Part shown: piece after piece, positions 1 through 9,037 of the stretch
How the letters are laid out: the number at the start of each line of letters is the position of its first letter
Position numbering within the stretch: position 1 is the first letter of the stretch
Origin: Streptacidiphilus anmyonensis
GTDB lineage: Bacteria; Actinomycetota; Actinomycetes; Streptomycetales; Streptomycetaceae
Direction of reading: 5' to 3'
DNA: 61,376 bases
Assembly: GCF_000787855.1 (NCBI RefSeq)
Contig: NZ_BBPQ01000048.1
Location: 1 to 61,376 of the forward strand
Program-made: the position numbers and the translations under genes
The notes under the pieces: model-generated
Told to the model about the DNA's origin: nothing
Databases searched by the model: none
Seen by the model: the letters and a program-made list of their open reading frames with translations, nothing else

Positions 1-45
1 AGGACAGTCATGGCGTATGTGGTCCCTCGGGTCGGAGGTCGGTCG

Positions 46-423
46 TCAGCCGCCGTACTGGGCGGTGTACTCGTCGGCGGAGAGCAGCCCCTCGGGCTCG
101 CCCGCCAGCCGGAGCTTGAACAGCCAGCCGCCCTCGAAGGGGGCGGAGTTGACCAGGGCCGGGTCGTCGATGACGGCCTGGTTGACCTCGACGACCTCAC
201 CGGAGGCCGGGGTGTAGAGGTCGCTGACGGACTTGGTCGACTCCAGCTCGCCCACGGTCTCGCCGGCGGCGATGCTGCGGCCGACCTCGGGCAGGTCCAC
301 GTAGACCACGTCACCGAGGGCGTCGGCGGCGAAGGCGGTGATGCCCACGGTGGCCACGCCGTCCTCGGCGGCCGTCAGCCACTCGTGCTCCTTGCTGTAC
401 GTGAGGTGCTGGGGGTTGCTCAT
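46..423 (-). CDS. gcvH: Glycine cleavage system H protein
   Basis: Carrier protein of the glycine cleavage complex: its lipoyl arm shuttles the aminomethyl group from the P protein to the T protein and is reoxidised by the L protein. The 125-aa length is normal for GcvH. The lipoyl-lysine motif ESTKS is present (Lys64), followed by the typical S-D-L-Y-T-P stretch. It lies downstream of gcvT on the same strand, about 150 bp away with a hairpin between them, and shares gcvT's upstream glycine riboswitch. gcvP and lpd are not in the window. Identity is secure. Confidence 0.97.
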   Translation of the reverse strand: MSNPQHLTYSKEHEWLTAAEDGVATVGITAFAADALGDVVYVDLPEVGRSIAAGETVGELESTKSVSDLYTPASGEVVEVNQAVIDDPALVNSAPFEGGWLFKLRLAGEPEGLLSADEYTAQYGG

Positions 424-491
424 GACGCGATTCTCCCGGAGAGGTATGGGTACGGCGAAACGGGGGTCGACGACCCCTGGTCAGGTCTTGC

Positions 492-530
492 CAGGTGAGA
501 CGCCCGCTGCCCGACGGGCGGGCTCACCTG
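492..530 (-). terminator. Hairpin between gcvT and gcvH
   Basis: An 8-bp perfect outer stem (492-499 with 523-530) encloses a 6-bp GC stem (501-506 with 515-520). No U-tract follows. It may partially terminate or stabilise the gcvT transcript and so set the gcvT:gcvH ratio. The structure is read from sequence; the function is inferred. Confidence 0.5.
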
Positions 531-570
531 TGGAGTGGGCTAGCTGTCGGTGGCGACTGGGCCGCCAGTA

Positions 571-1689
571 TCAGCGTGCGCGCTTGTAGAACGGCAGGGC
601 GACGACCTCGACCGGCTCGTGCGTGCCGCGCACGTCCACGGCGACCTGCGCGCCCGCCGTGGCGTGGGCGGCGTCGACGTAGGCGATGGCGATCGGCTTG
701 CCCAGCGTCGGGGAGGGCGCGCCGGAGGTGATCGAGCCGATGACGGTGCCCTCGGCGTCCACCACGTTCATCTCCGCGCGCGGCACCCGGCGGCCGGGGG
801 AGACCAGGCCGACCAGGACGCGGGGCGGGTGGGCGGCGGCCTGCTCGGCGGCCTTCTCCAGCGCGGCGCGACCGACGAACTCGCCGCCGTTGGTCGTCTT
901 GTCGAAGCGGACCACGCGGCCGAGCCCGGCGTCGAACGGGGTGAGCGAGGTGGTCAGCTCGTGCCCGTACAGCGGCATCCCGGCCTCCAGGCGCAGGGTG
1001 TCGCGGCAGGAAAGACCGCAGGGGATCAGGCCGTACTGCGCGCCCGCCTCGGTCAGCGCCTGCCACAGGGCCTCGGCGTGCTCCGGGGCGACGAACAGCT
1101 CGAAGCCGTCCTCACCGGTGTAACCCGTGCGGGCGAGCAGCGCGGGGCGGCCGGCCACGGTGGCGGGCAGGCAGGTGTAGTACTTCAGGCCCGGCAGGTC
1201 GGCGTCGGTGAGCGAGCCGAGGATGGCGGGGGAGTCGGGGCCCTGGACGGCGATCAGCGCGTAGGCGTCGCGGTCGTCGCGGACGGTGGCCTCGAAGCCC
1301 GGGGCGCGGGCGGTCAGCTCGTCGAGGACCAGCTGCGCGTTGGAGGCGTTGGCGACGACCATGAAGGCGTCCTCGCCGGTGCGGTAGACGATGAGGTCGT
1401 CCAGGATGCCGCCGTCGGCGGCGCAGATCATGGTGTAGCGGGCCTTGTTCACCGCGAGCGCGGAGACGAAGCCGACCAGCGCGTGGTCCAGCATCTCGCC
1501 GGCCTGCGGGCCGGAGACGGTGATCTCGCCCATGTGGGAGAGGTCGAACAGACCCGCCTTGGTGCGGACGGCGTTGTGCTCCTCGCGCTCGCTGCCGTAG
1601 CGCAGCGGCATGTCCCAGCCGGCGAAGTCGGTCATGGTGGCGCCGAGAGAGCGGTGGACGGAGTCCAGCGCGGTCAGGCGGAGAGACAT
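571..1689 (-). CDS. gcvT: Glycine cleavage system T protein (aminomethyltransferase)
   Basis: Tetrahydrofolate-dependent aminomethyltransferase. It releases ammonia from the aminomethyl-lipoyl arm of GcvH and forms 5,10-methylene-THF. The open frame extends upstream to 1989, but that part is the riboswitch leader. I place the start at the ATG at 1689 (MSLRLTALDSVHRSLGA), which has a GGAG-like site just upstream and gives 372 aa, the usual GcvT length. The N-terminal folate-binding landmarks (GWDMPLRYG, FDLSHMGE) and the C-terminal aminomethyltransferase domain are present. It is probably transcribed with gcvH under glycine control. Confidence 0.96.
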   Translation of the reverse strand: MSLRLTALDSVHRSLGATMTDFAGWDMPLRYGSEREEHNAVRTKAGLFDLSHMGEITVSGPQAGEMLDHALVGFVSALAVNKARYTMICAADGGILDDLIVYRTGEDAFMVVANASNAQLVLDELTARAPGFEATVRDDRDAYALIAVQGPDSPAILGSLTDADLPGLKYYTCLPATVAGRPALLARTGYTGEDGFELFVAPEHAEALWQALTEAGAQYGLIPCGLSCRDTLRLEAGMPLYGHELTTSLTPFDAGLGRVVRFDKTTNGGEFVGRAALEKAAEQAAAHPPRVLVGLVSPGRRVPRAEMNVVDAEGTVIGSITSGAPSPTLGKPIAIAYVDAAHATAGAQVAVDVRGTHEPVEVVALPFYKRAR

Positions 1690-1737
1690 CGGTGATCTCC
1701 TAGCAATCAGGGCATGCTGCGGCGGGGCTTGCAGGGC

Positions 1738-1946
1738 CCCTCCCCGTCTGTCGCTGCAACCTGAGAGCTTCACCGCATGCTGCGGCTTGCACCGTGGGTG
1801 GACCAGCCCCGTACTCCAGGATGACTGGTCGCTTTCCAGAACTGCCTCGCCCGTGCGGTGTGGTGCCTGAGAGATTCGGGGGAGGGCTTGCTCCTTCGGC
1901 GCCGGCGGACATCTCGCGAACGAGAGTGTCGCCGAGCTCTCCCGCG
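1738..1946 (-). promoter_or_regulatory. Tandem glycine riboswitch upstream of gcvT
   Basis: On the minus strand this leader holds two copies of the glycine-aptamer signature. The first aptamer begins with GGGAGAG (about 1943-1937), has GCCGAAGGAGCAAGC in its core and closes with CTCUCAGGCACC. A linker with CUGGAAAGCG follows. The second has GGUGCAAGC and AGCUCUCAGG and closes into GACAGACGGGGAGG, about 50 bases from the gcvT start. Tandem cooperative glycine aptamers ahead of gcv genes are well established. In actinobacteria they usually activate gcv expression when glycine is abundant. The edges are approximate. Confidence 0.9.
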
Positions 1947-2030
1947 CGGGTTCGATCGGCCGGTATGCGATTGTGGACGGGCTCATCATGGCACGACGCC
2001 GGGAGCTGTGGCGAACAGGTGGAGGACAGC

Positions 2031-2801
2031 GTGCACGAGTACGGGGGCGTCCCGCAGCAGAGTCAGCAGGGCCCGCAGGGTCTGCAGGCGGGGGTGTGGC
2101 CGGAGAACGAGCTGGAGCTGGCCCTCGCCGCCTCCGTCGGCGATCCGGGCGCGACGCCGCGGGTGATGGAGGTGCTGAGCCGCAGCCACGTCTGGGTGCC
2201 GATGCCGGGCGGCCCGACCCGCGACGGAGTCACCCTCGACCTGCCCACGACCGAACTCGCCGGTCAGCCCTTCGTGCCCGTCTTCAGCTCGGAGACGCAG
2301 CTGCGCGCGGTCGCGGGCCAGGCGATGTCGTACGCCATCGCCCCGGTCAAGGAGCTGGCGCGCGGCCTGCCGCAGGGCGTCGGCATCGCGGTCAACCCGG
2401 AGGGCGCGGTCGGCCTGCCCGTCCCTGCGGCCGGTGTCCCCGACCTCTGCGGCGACCCCGCCGAGGAGGGCGTGCGGATGACGGCCTGGGAGCCCGAGCC
2501 GCACGAGGACCCCTACGAGTACCTCGCCGCCGCGGCGGGCGAACTGGCGGTCCTGCCGGTCGTGCTGACGGCCCGTCGCGCGTTCGTCCAGGTGGAGGGC
2601 GACCCGGTCAAGCTCTTCGTGGGCGTCCAGTTGGCCCGCTACGAGCCGGAGGACCACCAGGCCGTCGGTCTGGCGCTCGGCCGCGCGCTCGGCGCGGTCC
2701 CGCTGCCGTGCGAGGTCTCCCTCGTCCTCCTGGACGTCGTGGCGGAGGATCCGACGGCGCGTTGGATGCTCCAGACCGTGGCCCCGTTCTTCGCCCGCTG
2801 A
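2031..2801 (+). CDS. SseB family protein
   Basis: 256-aa soluble protein with an SseB N-terminal-type domain (ENELELALAASVGDP, then the F-V-P-V-F-S-S-E core) and a second half typical of streptomycete proteins annotated 'enhanced serine sensitivity protein SseB'. The biochemical role of SseB is unknown; the E. coli name comes from a serine-sensitivity phenotype. I chose the GTG at 2031 because GGAGG lies 6 bases upstream. The open frame reaches back to 1794, but that part is antisense to the glycine riboswitch. It is divergent from gcvT and convergent with the cysteine desulfurase gene. The locus resembles the second SseB-like gene at 12402. Confidence 0.8.
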   Translation: MHEYGGVPQQSQQGPQGLQAGVWPENELELALAASVGDPGATPRVMEVLSRSHVWVPMPGGPTRDGVTLDLPTTELAGQPFVPVFSSETQLRAVAGQAMSYAIAPVKELARGLPQGVGIAVNPEGAVGLPVPAAGVPDLCGDPAEEGVRMTAWEPEPHEDPYEYLAAAAGELAVLPVVLTARRAFVQVEGDPVKLFVGVQLARYEPEDHQAVGLALGRALGAVPLPCEVSLVLLDVVAEDPTARWMLQTVAPFFAR

Positions 2802-2835
2802 GGCGGAGCCCGCCGCCGGCGGGGCCCGCCCCGGG

Positions 2836-4014
2836 CTACCGGCGCTGGGTCTGTCCGGCGAGGCGGGCGCGTTCGACGACGGGGCCGATGGCCTCCGCGA
2901 GCGCCTTGACGTCCGCCTCGGTGGAGGTGTGGCCGAGGGAGAAGCGCAGCGAGGACCGGGCCAGCGCCGGCTCCGCCCCCATCGCCAGGAGGACGTGGCT
3001 GGGTTGCGGCACTCCCGCCGAGCACGCGGAGCCGGTCGAGCACTCGATGCCGCGGGCGTCGAGCAGCATCAGCAGCGCGTCCCCCTCGCAGCCGGGGAAG
3101 GAGAAGTGCGCGTTGGCGCCGAGCCGTCCCGCGGGGTCGGGATCGCCGTTGAGGATCGCGTCCGGGACGGTCGCGCGCACCGCCGCGACCAACTGGTCGC
3201 GCAGCGCGGCGACCTCCGACGCGAAGGACGGGCGGCGCTCCTCGGCCGCGGCGGCCGCCGCGGCGAAGCCCGCCGTCGCGGGGACGTCGAGCGTGCCGGA
3301 GCGGACGTCCCGCTCCTGCCCGCCGCCGTGCAGCAGCGGGACGGGCGTCGCCGCGCGGGACAGCACCAGCGCGCCGACGCCGTAGGGGCCGCCGATCTTG
3401 TGGCCGGTCACCGTCATCGCGTCGAGGCCCGACTCCTCGAAGGAGAGCGGGAGCTGGCCGAACGCCTGGACCGCGTCGGCATGCATCGGGATGTCGAACT
3501 CGCGCGTGACGGACGTGAGTTCATGGATCGGCTGGACCGTTCCGACCTCGTTGTTGGCCCACATCACGGTGACCAGGGCGATGTCGGCCGGGTTGGCGGT
3601 CACGGCGGCGCGCAGCGCGTCCGGGTGGACCCGGCCGAGCCCGTCGACGGGCAGCCACTCCAGGACCGCGCCCTCGTGCCGCTCCAGCCAGAGCACCGCG
3701 TCGAGCACGGCGTGGTGCTCGACGGGGCTGCACAGGATGCGGCGTCGGGCCGGATCGGCGTCGCGGCGGGACCAGAACAGCCCCTTGACGGCGAGGTTGT
3801 CCGACTCCGTCCCGCCTCCGGTCAGCACGATCTCACTGGGCCGCGCGCCGAGCACCGCGGCGAGCTGCTCGCGCGACTCCTCCACCACGCGGCGCGCCCG
3901 CCGACCTGCGGAGTGCAGGGACGAGGCGTTGCCGACGAGGCTCAGCTGCGCGGTCATCGCCTGGACCGCTTCCGGCAGCATCGGAGTCGTGGCGGCGTGA
4001 TCGAGATACGGCAT
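2836..4014 (-). CDS. Cysteine desulfurase (IscS/NifS family)
   Basis: PLP-dependent enzyme that converts L-cysteine to alanine and passes persulfide sulfur to acceptors. It has 392 aa, normal for the family. The PLP lysine lies in TGHK (Lys206) and the sulfur-carrying cysteine in STGSACSAG (Cys331). The N-terminus ([11 protein letters not shown]) is canonical. There are no iscU or iscA neighbours, but mnmA lies 9 kb away on the other strand. That fits a role supplying sulfur for tRNA 2-thiouridine. The start is the ATG at 4014. It is divergent from the IclR gene. Confidence 0.93.
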   Translation of the reverse strand: MPYLDHAATTPMLPEAVQAMTAQLSLVGNASSLHSAGRRARRVVEESREQLAAVLGARPSEIVLTGGGTESDNLAVKGLFWSRRDADPARRRILCSPVEHHAVLDAVLWLERHEGAVLEWLPVDGLGRVHPDALRAAVTANPADIALVTVMWANNEVGTVQPIHELTSVTREFDIPMHADAVQAFGQLPLSFEESGLDAMTVTGHKIGGPYGVGALVLSRAATPVPLLHGGGQERDVRSGTLDVPATAGFAAAAAAAEERRPSFASEVAALRDQLVAAVRATVPDAILNGDPDPAGRLGANAHFSFPGCEGDALLMLLDARGIECSTGSACSAGVPQPSHVLLAMGAEPALARSSLRFSLGHTSTEADVKALAEAIGPVVERARLAGQTQRR

Positions 4015-4092
4015 GGCCCACCAAGTCTAGAGCCTTGGCATCCGGCGCTCGGAGCCGACCGTCCGTCCACTGATTCCTTTGGCCGGACACCC

Positions 4093-4109
4093 GTTGCAGA
4101 GGCTGCAAC
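4093..4109. promoter_or_regulatory. Palindrome in the IclR / cysteine desulfurase divergent promoter
   Basis: GTTGCAG-AGG-CTGCAAC is a perfect 7-bp dyad with a 3-bp spacer, centred 73 bp upstream of the IclR start and about 80 bp from the divergent cysteine desulfurase start. IclR proteins often bind such short palindromes in their own divergent promoters. Operator function is inferred. Confidence 0.45.
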
Positions 4110-4174
4110 AGCTTCCTATGATCCCGGCATCCTGCGACCACAGGGGCGCGCAGCGGAACGGGAGCCGGTGGGGC

Positions 4175-4921
4175 ATGTCGCAGTCCGTGGACCGGGCACT
4201 CACGGTGCTCGCCTCGCTCGCCGACGGACCGGTCTCGCTGGAACAGGCCGCCGCGTTGCTCGGGGTCCACAAGTCCACCGCGCTGCGACTGCTGCGCACC
4301 CTGGAACAGCACGGCTTCGTGCACCGGCAGGCGGACTACCGCTACCGGCTGGGCGGGCGCCTCTTCTCCCTCGCCCAGCTGGCGCTGGAGAGCCTCGACG
4401 TCCGGCAGGTCGCGGCCCCTCATCTGGCGGCGCTGAACGACCGCTGCGGACACACCGTCCATCTCGCCGTCTACGAGGACGGGGAGGCCACCTATGTGGA
4501 CAAGCTGGAGAGCCGCTATCCGGTGCGGATGTACTCCCGGATCGGCAAGCGCGCGCCGCTGGCCGCGACGGCCGTGGGCAAGGTGCTCCTGGCCGGCCTG
4601 CCGCCCGCGCACTGCGCGGAACTGGTCGGCGGGCTGGAGCTGCCGAAGTACACCCCGCGCTCGGTGCGGACCAGGGAGGCGCTGCTCGCGGAGGTCGAGT
4701 CGGTCCGCCGGCAGGGCTGGGCGGTGGACCGGGGGGAGTACGAGGAGGGGGTCAACTGCGTCGCCGTGCCGGTCCACGGCATCGACGGCCGGGTGATCGC
4801 GGCCTGCTCGATCTCCACGGCGACGGTGGTCGCCCCGCTCACCGCGCTCCGGCGCCTGCTGCCGGACCTGCAACTCACGGCGGAGGCCATCTCCCGCGAG
4901 TACGGCGGCGGGGCCGGCTGA
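4175..4921 (+). CDS. IclR family transcriptional regulator
   Basis: 248-aa regulator. An N-terminal winged helix-turn-helix (about residues 1-65; SLEQAAALLGVHKSTALRLLRTLEQHGF spans the recognition region) precedes the IclR effector-binding domain (about 75-245), with the family's typical GKVLLAGL and GVNCVAVPV segments. IclR proteins are usually local repressors responding to small organic acids; the ligand here cannot be read from the sequence. The start at ATG 4175 puts the HTH at the usual distance from the N-terminus. An upstream in-frame ATG at 4079 would add 32 residues and cover the palindrome. The divergent cysteine desulfurase gene is a possible target. Confidence 0.9.
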   Translation: MSQSVDRALTVLASLADGPVSLEQAAALLGVHKSTALRLLRTLEQHGFVHRQADYRYRLGGRLFSLAQLALESLDVRQVAAPHLAALNDRCGHTVHLAVYEDGEATYVDKLESRYPVRMYSRIGKRAPLAATAVGKVLLAGLPPAHCAELVGGLELPKYTPRSVRTREALLAEVESVRRQGWAVDRGEYEEGVNCVAVPVHGIDGRVIAACSISTATVVAPLTALRRLLPDLQLTAEAISREYGGGAG

Positions 4922-4993
4922 GAGCGCGGGCCGAGGGGGCCGGTTGCGGGGGCCGGCCGCGGGGGCGGGTGTCGGTGGCAGGCCCCGCCGAGG

Positions 4994-5653
4994 TCAGTGC
5001 TCTCCCATGTTGGAACTGCCCCGGTGCCAGGCCCGCGGCGCCCGCCAGTTGTAGTGGAGCGCCAGCATCCGGAAGAGGAAGGCCAGCAGCGCGGCGGTGC
5101 TGCCGGTGACGGTGTTGAGCGCGCCGGCGCTGATGAGCAGCGCTGTCAGGGTGCCGCCGACAAGTGCGGGGACCGCGTAGAGGGAGCGGTCCCAGCGCAG
5201 CAGGGAGGGCGTCTCCATGGCCAGCACGTCGCGGATGACGCCGCCTCCGACGGCGGTGACCATGCCGAGGGCGATGGAGGGGACCACGCCGAGCCCGTAG
5301 TCGTGGGCCTTGGCGGTGCCGGTGACGCAGAAGAGGCCGAGGCCGAGGGCGTCCAGGGTCTGCACGGTCCGGTTGATGCGGGCGACCTCGGGGTGGAGGA
5401 AGAAGACCACCAGCGTCGCGACCAGCGGTGTGACGAAGTAGCCGAGGTTCGTGAAGGCCGCCGGGGGGATCGCGCCGATCAGGACGTCACGCAGCACGCC
5501 TCCGCCCAGCGCCGTCGCCTCGGCCAGCACCGCGATGCCGAAGACGTCGAAGTTCTTGCGGATCGCGAGGAGGCCGCCGGACAGGGCGAAGACGAAGATG
5601 CCGGCCAGGTCCAGGACCTGCTCGACGTCGGGACTGAAGATCTGCGAGGTCAC
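4994..5653 (-). CDS. Trimeric intracellular cation (TRIC) channel family protein
   Basis: 219-aa polytopic membrane protein of the UPF0126/TRIC family, prokaryotic homologues of TRIC potassium channels. It shows the two-fold repeat expected of the family: the first glycine-rich hairpin has LGGGVLRDVLIGAIPP and the second AVGGGVIRDVLAMETPS, each flanked by hydrophobic helices (about seven in all). The start is ATG 5653. It is a single gene, convergent with the IclR gene. The physiological ion and role in actinomycetes are unknown. Confidence 0.88.
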   Translation of the reverse strand: MTSQIFSPDVEQVLDLAGIFVFALSGGLLAIRKNFDVFGIAVLAEATALGGGVLRDVLIGAIPPAAFTNLGYFVTPLVATLVVFFLHPEVARINRTVQTLDALGLGLFCVTGTAKAHDYGLGVVPSIALGMVTAVGGGVIRDVLAMETPSLLRWDRSLYAVPALVGGTLTALLISAGALNTVTGSTAALLAFLFRMLALHYNWRAPRAWHRGSSNMGEH

Positions 5654-6072
5654 CCGGCATTTCTACCTGGTTTCCACCGGTTTGTGGGCTGCCTGTGGAC
5701 GGCTCGGAGCCCCCGAGGCTGCATAGATCTCTTCAGTTCATCGTGGGACCACCGGGATCATTCGCCCAAGTACCCCCACGTCTTACATTTCAGACACCTG
5801 GTCAAGCGGAGGCAAAATACACCCCCGGAGGGGGTGGCGGATATCCCGGTCAATTCGGGCTGATGAACGATCAAAGTCCGGGAAGCGTCGGGTGCTCAAG
5901 TTGCACTTACAGGGGCAATTCGGACATAAGGGCGTCTTTATGGATCTTGCATGATCTCATTCTGGTCTCATGTGAAGGTCGGCCCTTGAGGCTCGAAAAA
6001 CGGTTTGCATAGAGTCCCCCTCACCGCGCAGCGACTTGAACACCTGAACCAACTTCCGGGGATGTCCGCACG
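5654..6072 (+). promoter_or_regulatory. Intergenic region with promoter for the peptide ABC operon
   Basis: This 419-bp gap has lower GC than its surroundings. A vegetative-type promoter is visible at its 3' end: TTGAGG (5986-5991), an 18-bp spacer and TAGAGT (6010-6015), predicting a start near 6022 and a leader of about 50 nt. Further upstream, CACCCCC-GGA-GGGGGTG (5820-5836) is a perfect 7-bp dyad that could be an operator or hairpin. No RNA gene or convincing ORF was seen. Confidence 0.6.
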
Positions 6073-7116
6073 ATGACCCAGCAACCCCACTCGACCGGGA
6101 CCACCGGTGACTCGACTGTCTTGGAGGCCGAGGTGACCACTGCCACCGCAGACACCGAGACCACGGCGGCAAAGGAGATCGTCGGGCGTTCCCCCGCGAG
6201 GATGGCGTTCCTGCGCCTCCGGCGTGACCGTGCGTCCGTGGTCGCTCTCACCGTCGCCCTGCTCTTCGTTCTCGCTGCCGTCCTCTCGCCGGTGCTGTCC
6301 GGCATCGAGGGCTGGGGGCCGGCCACGCCGGACCTGCACGGGATCGACCCGGACAAGGGCAACTTCCCGATCGGCGCTTTCGGCGGCATCAGCGGCAGCC
6401 ACTGGCTCGGCATCGAGCCCGGCACCGGTTATGACGTCTTCTCCCGGCTGGTCTACGGTCTGCGCACCTCGCTGATGGTGGCGCTGATCGCGGCGCTGCT
6501 GTCGACGCTGCTCGGCGTGGTCGTGGGCCTGGCCTCGGGCTACTTCGGCGGCAAGGTCGACGCGGCCCTGAACTGGGTCATGAACATCATGCTGGCCTTC
6601 CCCCAGCTGCTCTTCATCATCGCGCTCACCCCGGTGCTGACCAGCGCGTTCTCGACCAACGCGCACGGCGGCACGAGTGAGACCCTCCAGCTCGGCTCGA
6701 TCATCGTGATCATCGCCCTGTTCGCCTGGGCCTACACCGCCCGTCTCGTCCGCGGCCAGGTCCTCTCCCTGCGTGAGCGCGAGTTCGTCGACGCGGCCCG
6801 CATCATGGGCGCCGGCTGGAAGCACATGCTGTTCAAGCAGCTGCTGCCCAACCTCTGGGCGCCCATCCTGATCTCCTTCGCGCTCGCGGTGCCGACGAAC
6901 ATCGCCACGGAGGCGGCCCTCTCCTACCTGGGTGTCGGCGTCGTCCCGCCCAACCCCGACCTCGGTTCGATGCTCGACGCGGCGACCCAGTACTACCTCT
7001 ACGACCCGACCTACATGGTCGTGCCGGGTGTGGCGCTGCTGCTGGTCGTCCTGTCGCTGAACCTGCTCGGGGACGGCGTCCGCGACGCTCTGGACCCGCG
7101 GGCCAACCGCGCCTGA
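6073..7116 (+). CDS. Peptide ABC transporter permease (DppC/OppC type)
   Basis: 347-aa inner-membrane permease. A 45-residue cytoplasmic N-terminal tail precedes a first transmembrane helix (VVALTVALLFVLAAVLSPVL), an extracytoplasmic loop of about 60 residues, and the BPD_transp_1 domain with the EAA signature (REREFVDAARIMGAGWKHMLFKQLLPN). It pairs with the DppB-type permease at 9038. It is the first gene of a five-gene operon encoding permease, lipoprotein, permease and two ATPases. I recall an equivalent cluster beside gcv and mnmA in other streptomycetes. The substrate is probably oligopeptides. Confidence 0.93.
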   Translation: MTQQPHSTGTTGDSTVLEAEVTTATADTETTAAKEIVGRSPARMAFLRLRRDRASVVALTVALLFVLAAVLSPVLSGIEGWGPATPDLHGIDPDKGNFPIGAFGGISGSHWLGIEPGTGYDVFSRLVYGLRTSLMVALIAALLSTLLGVVVGLASGYFGGKVDAALNWVMNIMLAFPQLLFIIALTPVLTSAFSTNAHGGTSETLQLGSIIVIIALFAWAYTARLVRGQVLSLREREFVDAARIMGAGWKHMLFKQLLPNLWAPILISFALAVPTNIATEAALSYLGVGVVPPNPDLGSMLDAATQYYLYDPTYMVVPGVALLLVVLSLNLLGDGVRDALDPRANRA

Positions 7117-7133
7117 ACCACCACGAGTTGCGT

Positions 7134-7149
7134 CCCGTCCTCGGACGGG
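7134..7149 (+). promoter_or_regulatory. Hairpin before the binding-protein gene
   Basis: CCCGTC-CTCG-GACGGG tetraloop hairpin in the 82-bp gap between the permease and binding-protein genes. Such stems often stabilise the downstream segment of a processed mRNA, which would help produce more binding protein than permease. Function is inferred. Confidence 0.35.
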
Positions 7150-7198
7150 GGCAGGTCGCTGGCTGATCCATCAGTTCTCTCAAGGAGACTAGAAAACA

Positions 7199-8887
7199 AT
7201 GATGCGCAACAAGCGCGCGATGGCGTTGACGGCCATCGCCATCTCCGTCGCGATGGGCGCCACGGCTTGCGGTGGCTCCAAGGGCGGCTCCGCCGGGTCC
7301 TCTTCGGACCAGGTGACCAAGGGCGGCACGCTGGTCTACTACGCGCCCAGCGACTTCGACCACATCGACCCGCAGCGCACCTACACCACCCAGGGTCAGA
7401 ACATCGGTCGCGAGATCTACCGCTCGCTGACCGGCTGGTCGCAGAGCGCCAGCGACCCGACCGGCGCCCCGAAGCTCGTCGGCGACCTGGCCACCGACAC
7501 CGGCACCCCGAGCAACGGCGCCAAGACCTGGACCTTCCACATCCGCCCGGGCGTGAAGTGGCAGGACGGCACCACCGTCACCTCGCAGGACGTCAAGTAC
7601 GGTGTCGAGCGCTCCTTCGACCCGGACCTGTCCGGCGGCCCGCAGTACGCCTCGCAGTGGCTCGCCAACGACAAGGGCTACAAGGGCCCCACGAAGTCGG
7701 GCGACCTGGCCTCCATCCAGACCCCGGACGCCAGCACCATCGTCTTCCAGCTGAGCCAGCCGGTCTCGGACTTCAACGAGACCACCGCCATGGAGACCTT
7801 CTCCGCGGTTCCGAAGGCCCACGACACCGGCGTCACCTACGACACCTCGGTGTACTCGGACGGCCCGTACGAGATCAAGTCCTACACCAAGAACAAGGAA
7901 CTGATCCTCGTCCGCAACCCGCAGTGGACCAAGGCGGTCGACCCGCTCCGTGACCAGAACGTCGACGAGATCGACGTCAAGATGGGTCAGGACCAGGCCG
8001 CGATCGACCAGCTGATGAAGGCCGACGTCGGCGAGGCGCAGAACGCCATCATCGAGGACCCGATCGCGGGCACCGACCTGACGCCGTTCTCGCAGGACCC
8101 GACCCTGAAGTCGCGTTGGCACGCCATCGCCGCCCCGGGCACCAACTACCTGGCCATCAACACCACCACGGTGAAGAGCCTCCAGGTCCGCCAGGCGATC
8201 GAGTACGCGATCAACAAGCAGACCGTCCGTGGCGCCTTCGGTGGTTCGGCCTACGGCCAGTACGCCACCGTCTTCCTGCCCCCGGGCACCGACGGCCGCC
8301 AGGCCTCGGCCGCCCCGTACGGCACCAACCCGACCGGTGACGTCGCCAAGGCCAAGGCCCTGATGCAGCAGGCCGGCGCCTCCAACCTGACGATGTCGCT
8401 GGCCGTCGAGGCCACCCCGACCCAGGAGAAGGTCGCCGACGCGATCCGCGACTCGCTCGCGCAGATCGGCATCACGGTCAACATCCAGAAGATCGACCGC
8501 GGTTCGTACTTCAACAACATCGGCAACACGTCGAACAAGTACGACCTGATCTGGGCCGACTGGATCGCCGACTGGCCGAACGCCTCCACCATCCTCCCGC
8601 CGCTGTTCGACGGTCGCCAGATCATCCCCCAGGGCAACCAGGTCTTCTCGCAGCTGCAGGACAAGGCCGCCGAGGCCGCGATGGACAAGGCCGCCGCCGA
8701 GCCGGACGCCGCCACCGCGAACCAGGAGTGGGGCGCCCTCGACGTCCAGATGCTGCAGAACGACGCCGCCGCCGTTCCGCTGGTCTACATGACCTTCAAC
8801 GAGCTCCAGGGCTCGAAGGTCGGTGGCCTCACCGATGACACCGTGCTGGCCGAGATGAACCTGGCCCACGTCTACATCAAGAAGTAA
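7199..8887 (+). CDS. Peptide ABC transporter substrate-binding lipoprotein (SBP family 5)
   Basis: 562-aa extracytoplasmic lipoprotein of the DppA/OppA family, which captures peptides for the importer. The signal peptide (MMRNKRAMALTAIAISVAMG) ends in ATAC with the lipidated cysteine at residue 24; alanine at -3 is slightly atypical. The SBP_bac_5 core follows (WTFHIRPGVKWQDGTTVTSQDVKYGVERSF split by short loops). AAGGAG lies 12-17 bases before the ATG at 7199, and a second ATG follows immediately. It is flanked by hairpins on both sides, consistent with higher expression than the permease and ATPase genes. Confidence 0.94.
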   Translation: MMRNKRAMALTAIAISVAMGATACGGSKGGSAGSSSDQVTKGGTLVYYAPSDFDHIDPQRTYTTQGQNIGREIYRSLTGWSQSASDPTGAPKLVGDLATDTGTPSNGAKTWTFHIRPGVKWQDGTTVTSQDVKYGVERSFDPDLSGGPQYASQWLANDKGYKGPTKSGDLASIQTPDASTIVFQLSQPVSDFNETTAMETFSAVPKAHDTGVTYDTSVYSDGPYEIKSYTKNKELILVRNPQWTKAVDPLRDQNVDEIDVKMGQDQAAIDQLMKADVGEAQNAIIEDPIAGTDLTPFSQDPTLKSRWHAIAAPGTNYLAINTTTVKSLQVRQAIEYAINKQTVRGAFGGSAYGQYATVFLPPGTDGRQASAAPYGTNPTGDVAKAKALMQQAGASNLTMSLAVEATPTQEKVADAIRDSLAQIGITVNIQKIDRGSYFNNIGNTSNKYDLIWADWIADWPNASTILPPLFDGRQIIPQGNQVFSQLQDKAAEAAMDKAAAEPDAATANQEWGALDVQMLQNDAAAVPLVYMTFNELQGSKVGGLTDDTVLAEMNLAHVYIKK

Positions 8888-8894
8888 TCGTCCA

Positions 8895-8935
8895 CCGGCG
8901 CGGGTCGGCGGCCACAAGCCGCCGGCCCGCGCCGG
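8895..8935 (+). terminator. Strong hairpin after the binding-protein gene
   Basis: An 18-bp nearly perfect GC stem with one G-U pair (8895-8912 with 8918-8935) and a 5-nt loop, 8 bp after the lipoprotein stop. There is no U-tract. It is probably a partial terminator or 3' stabiliser separating the highly expressed lipoprotein from the downstream genes. Confidence 0.6.
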
Positions 8936-9037
8936 AGACACCCCGTCCTTGTCCTCACCACACCGCGCGCAGGTCCTTACCCGCCGGCCCACAGCGAGAG
9001 GGAGGCGGACCAGGCTCCGTCCCGGTCCCAGCACCAC

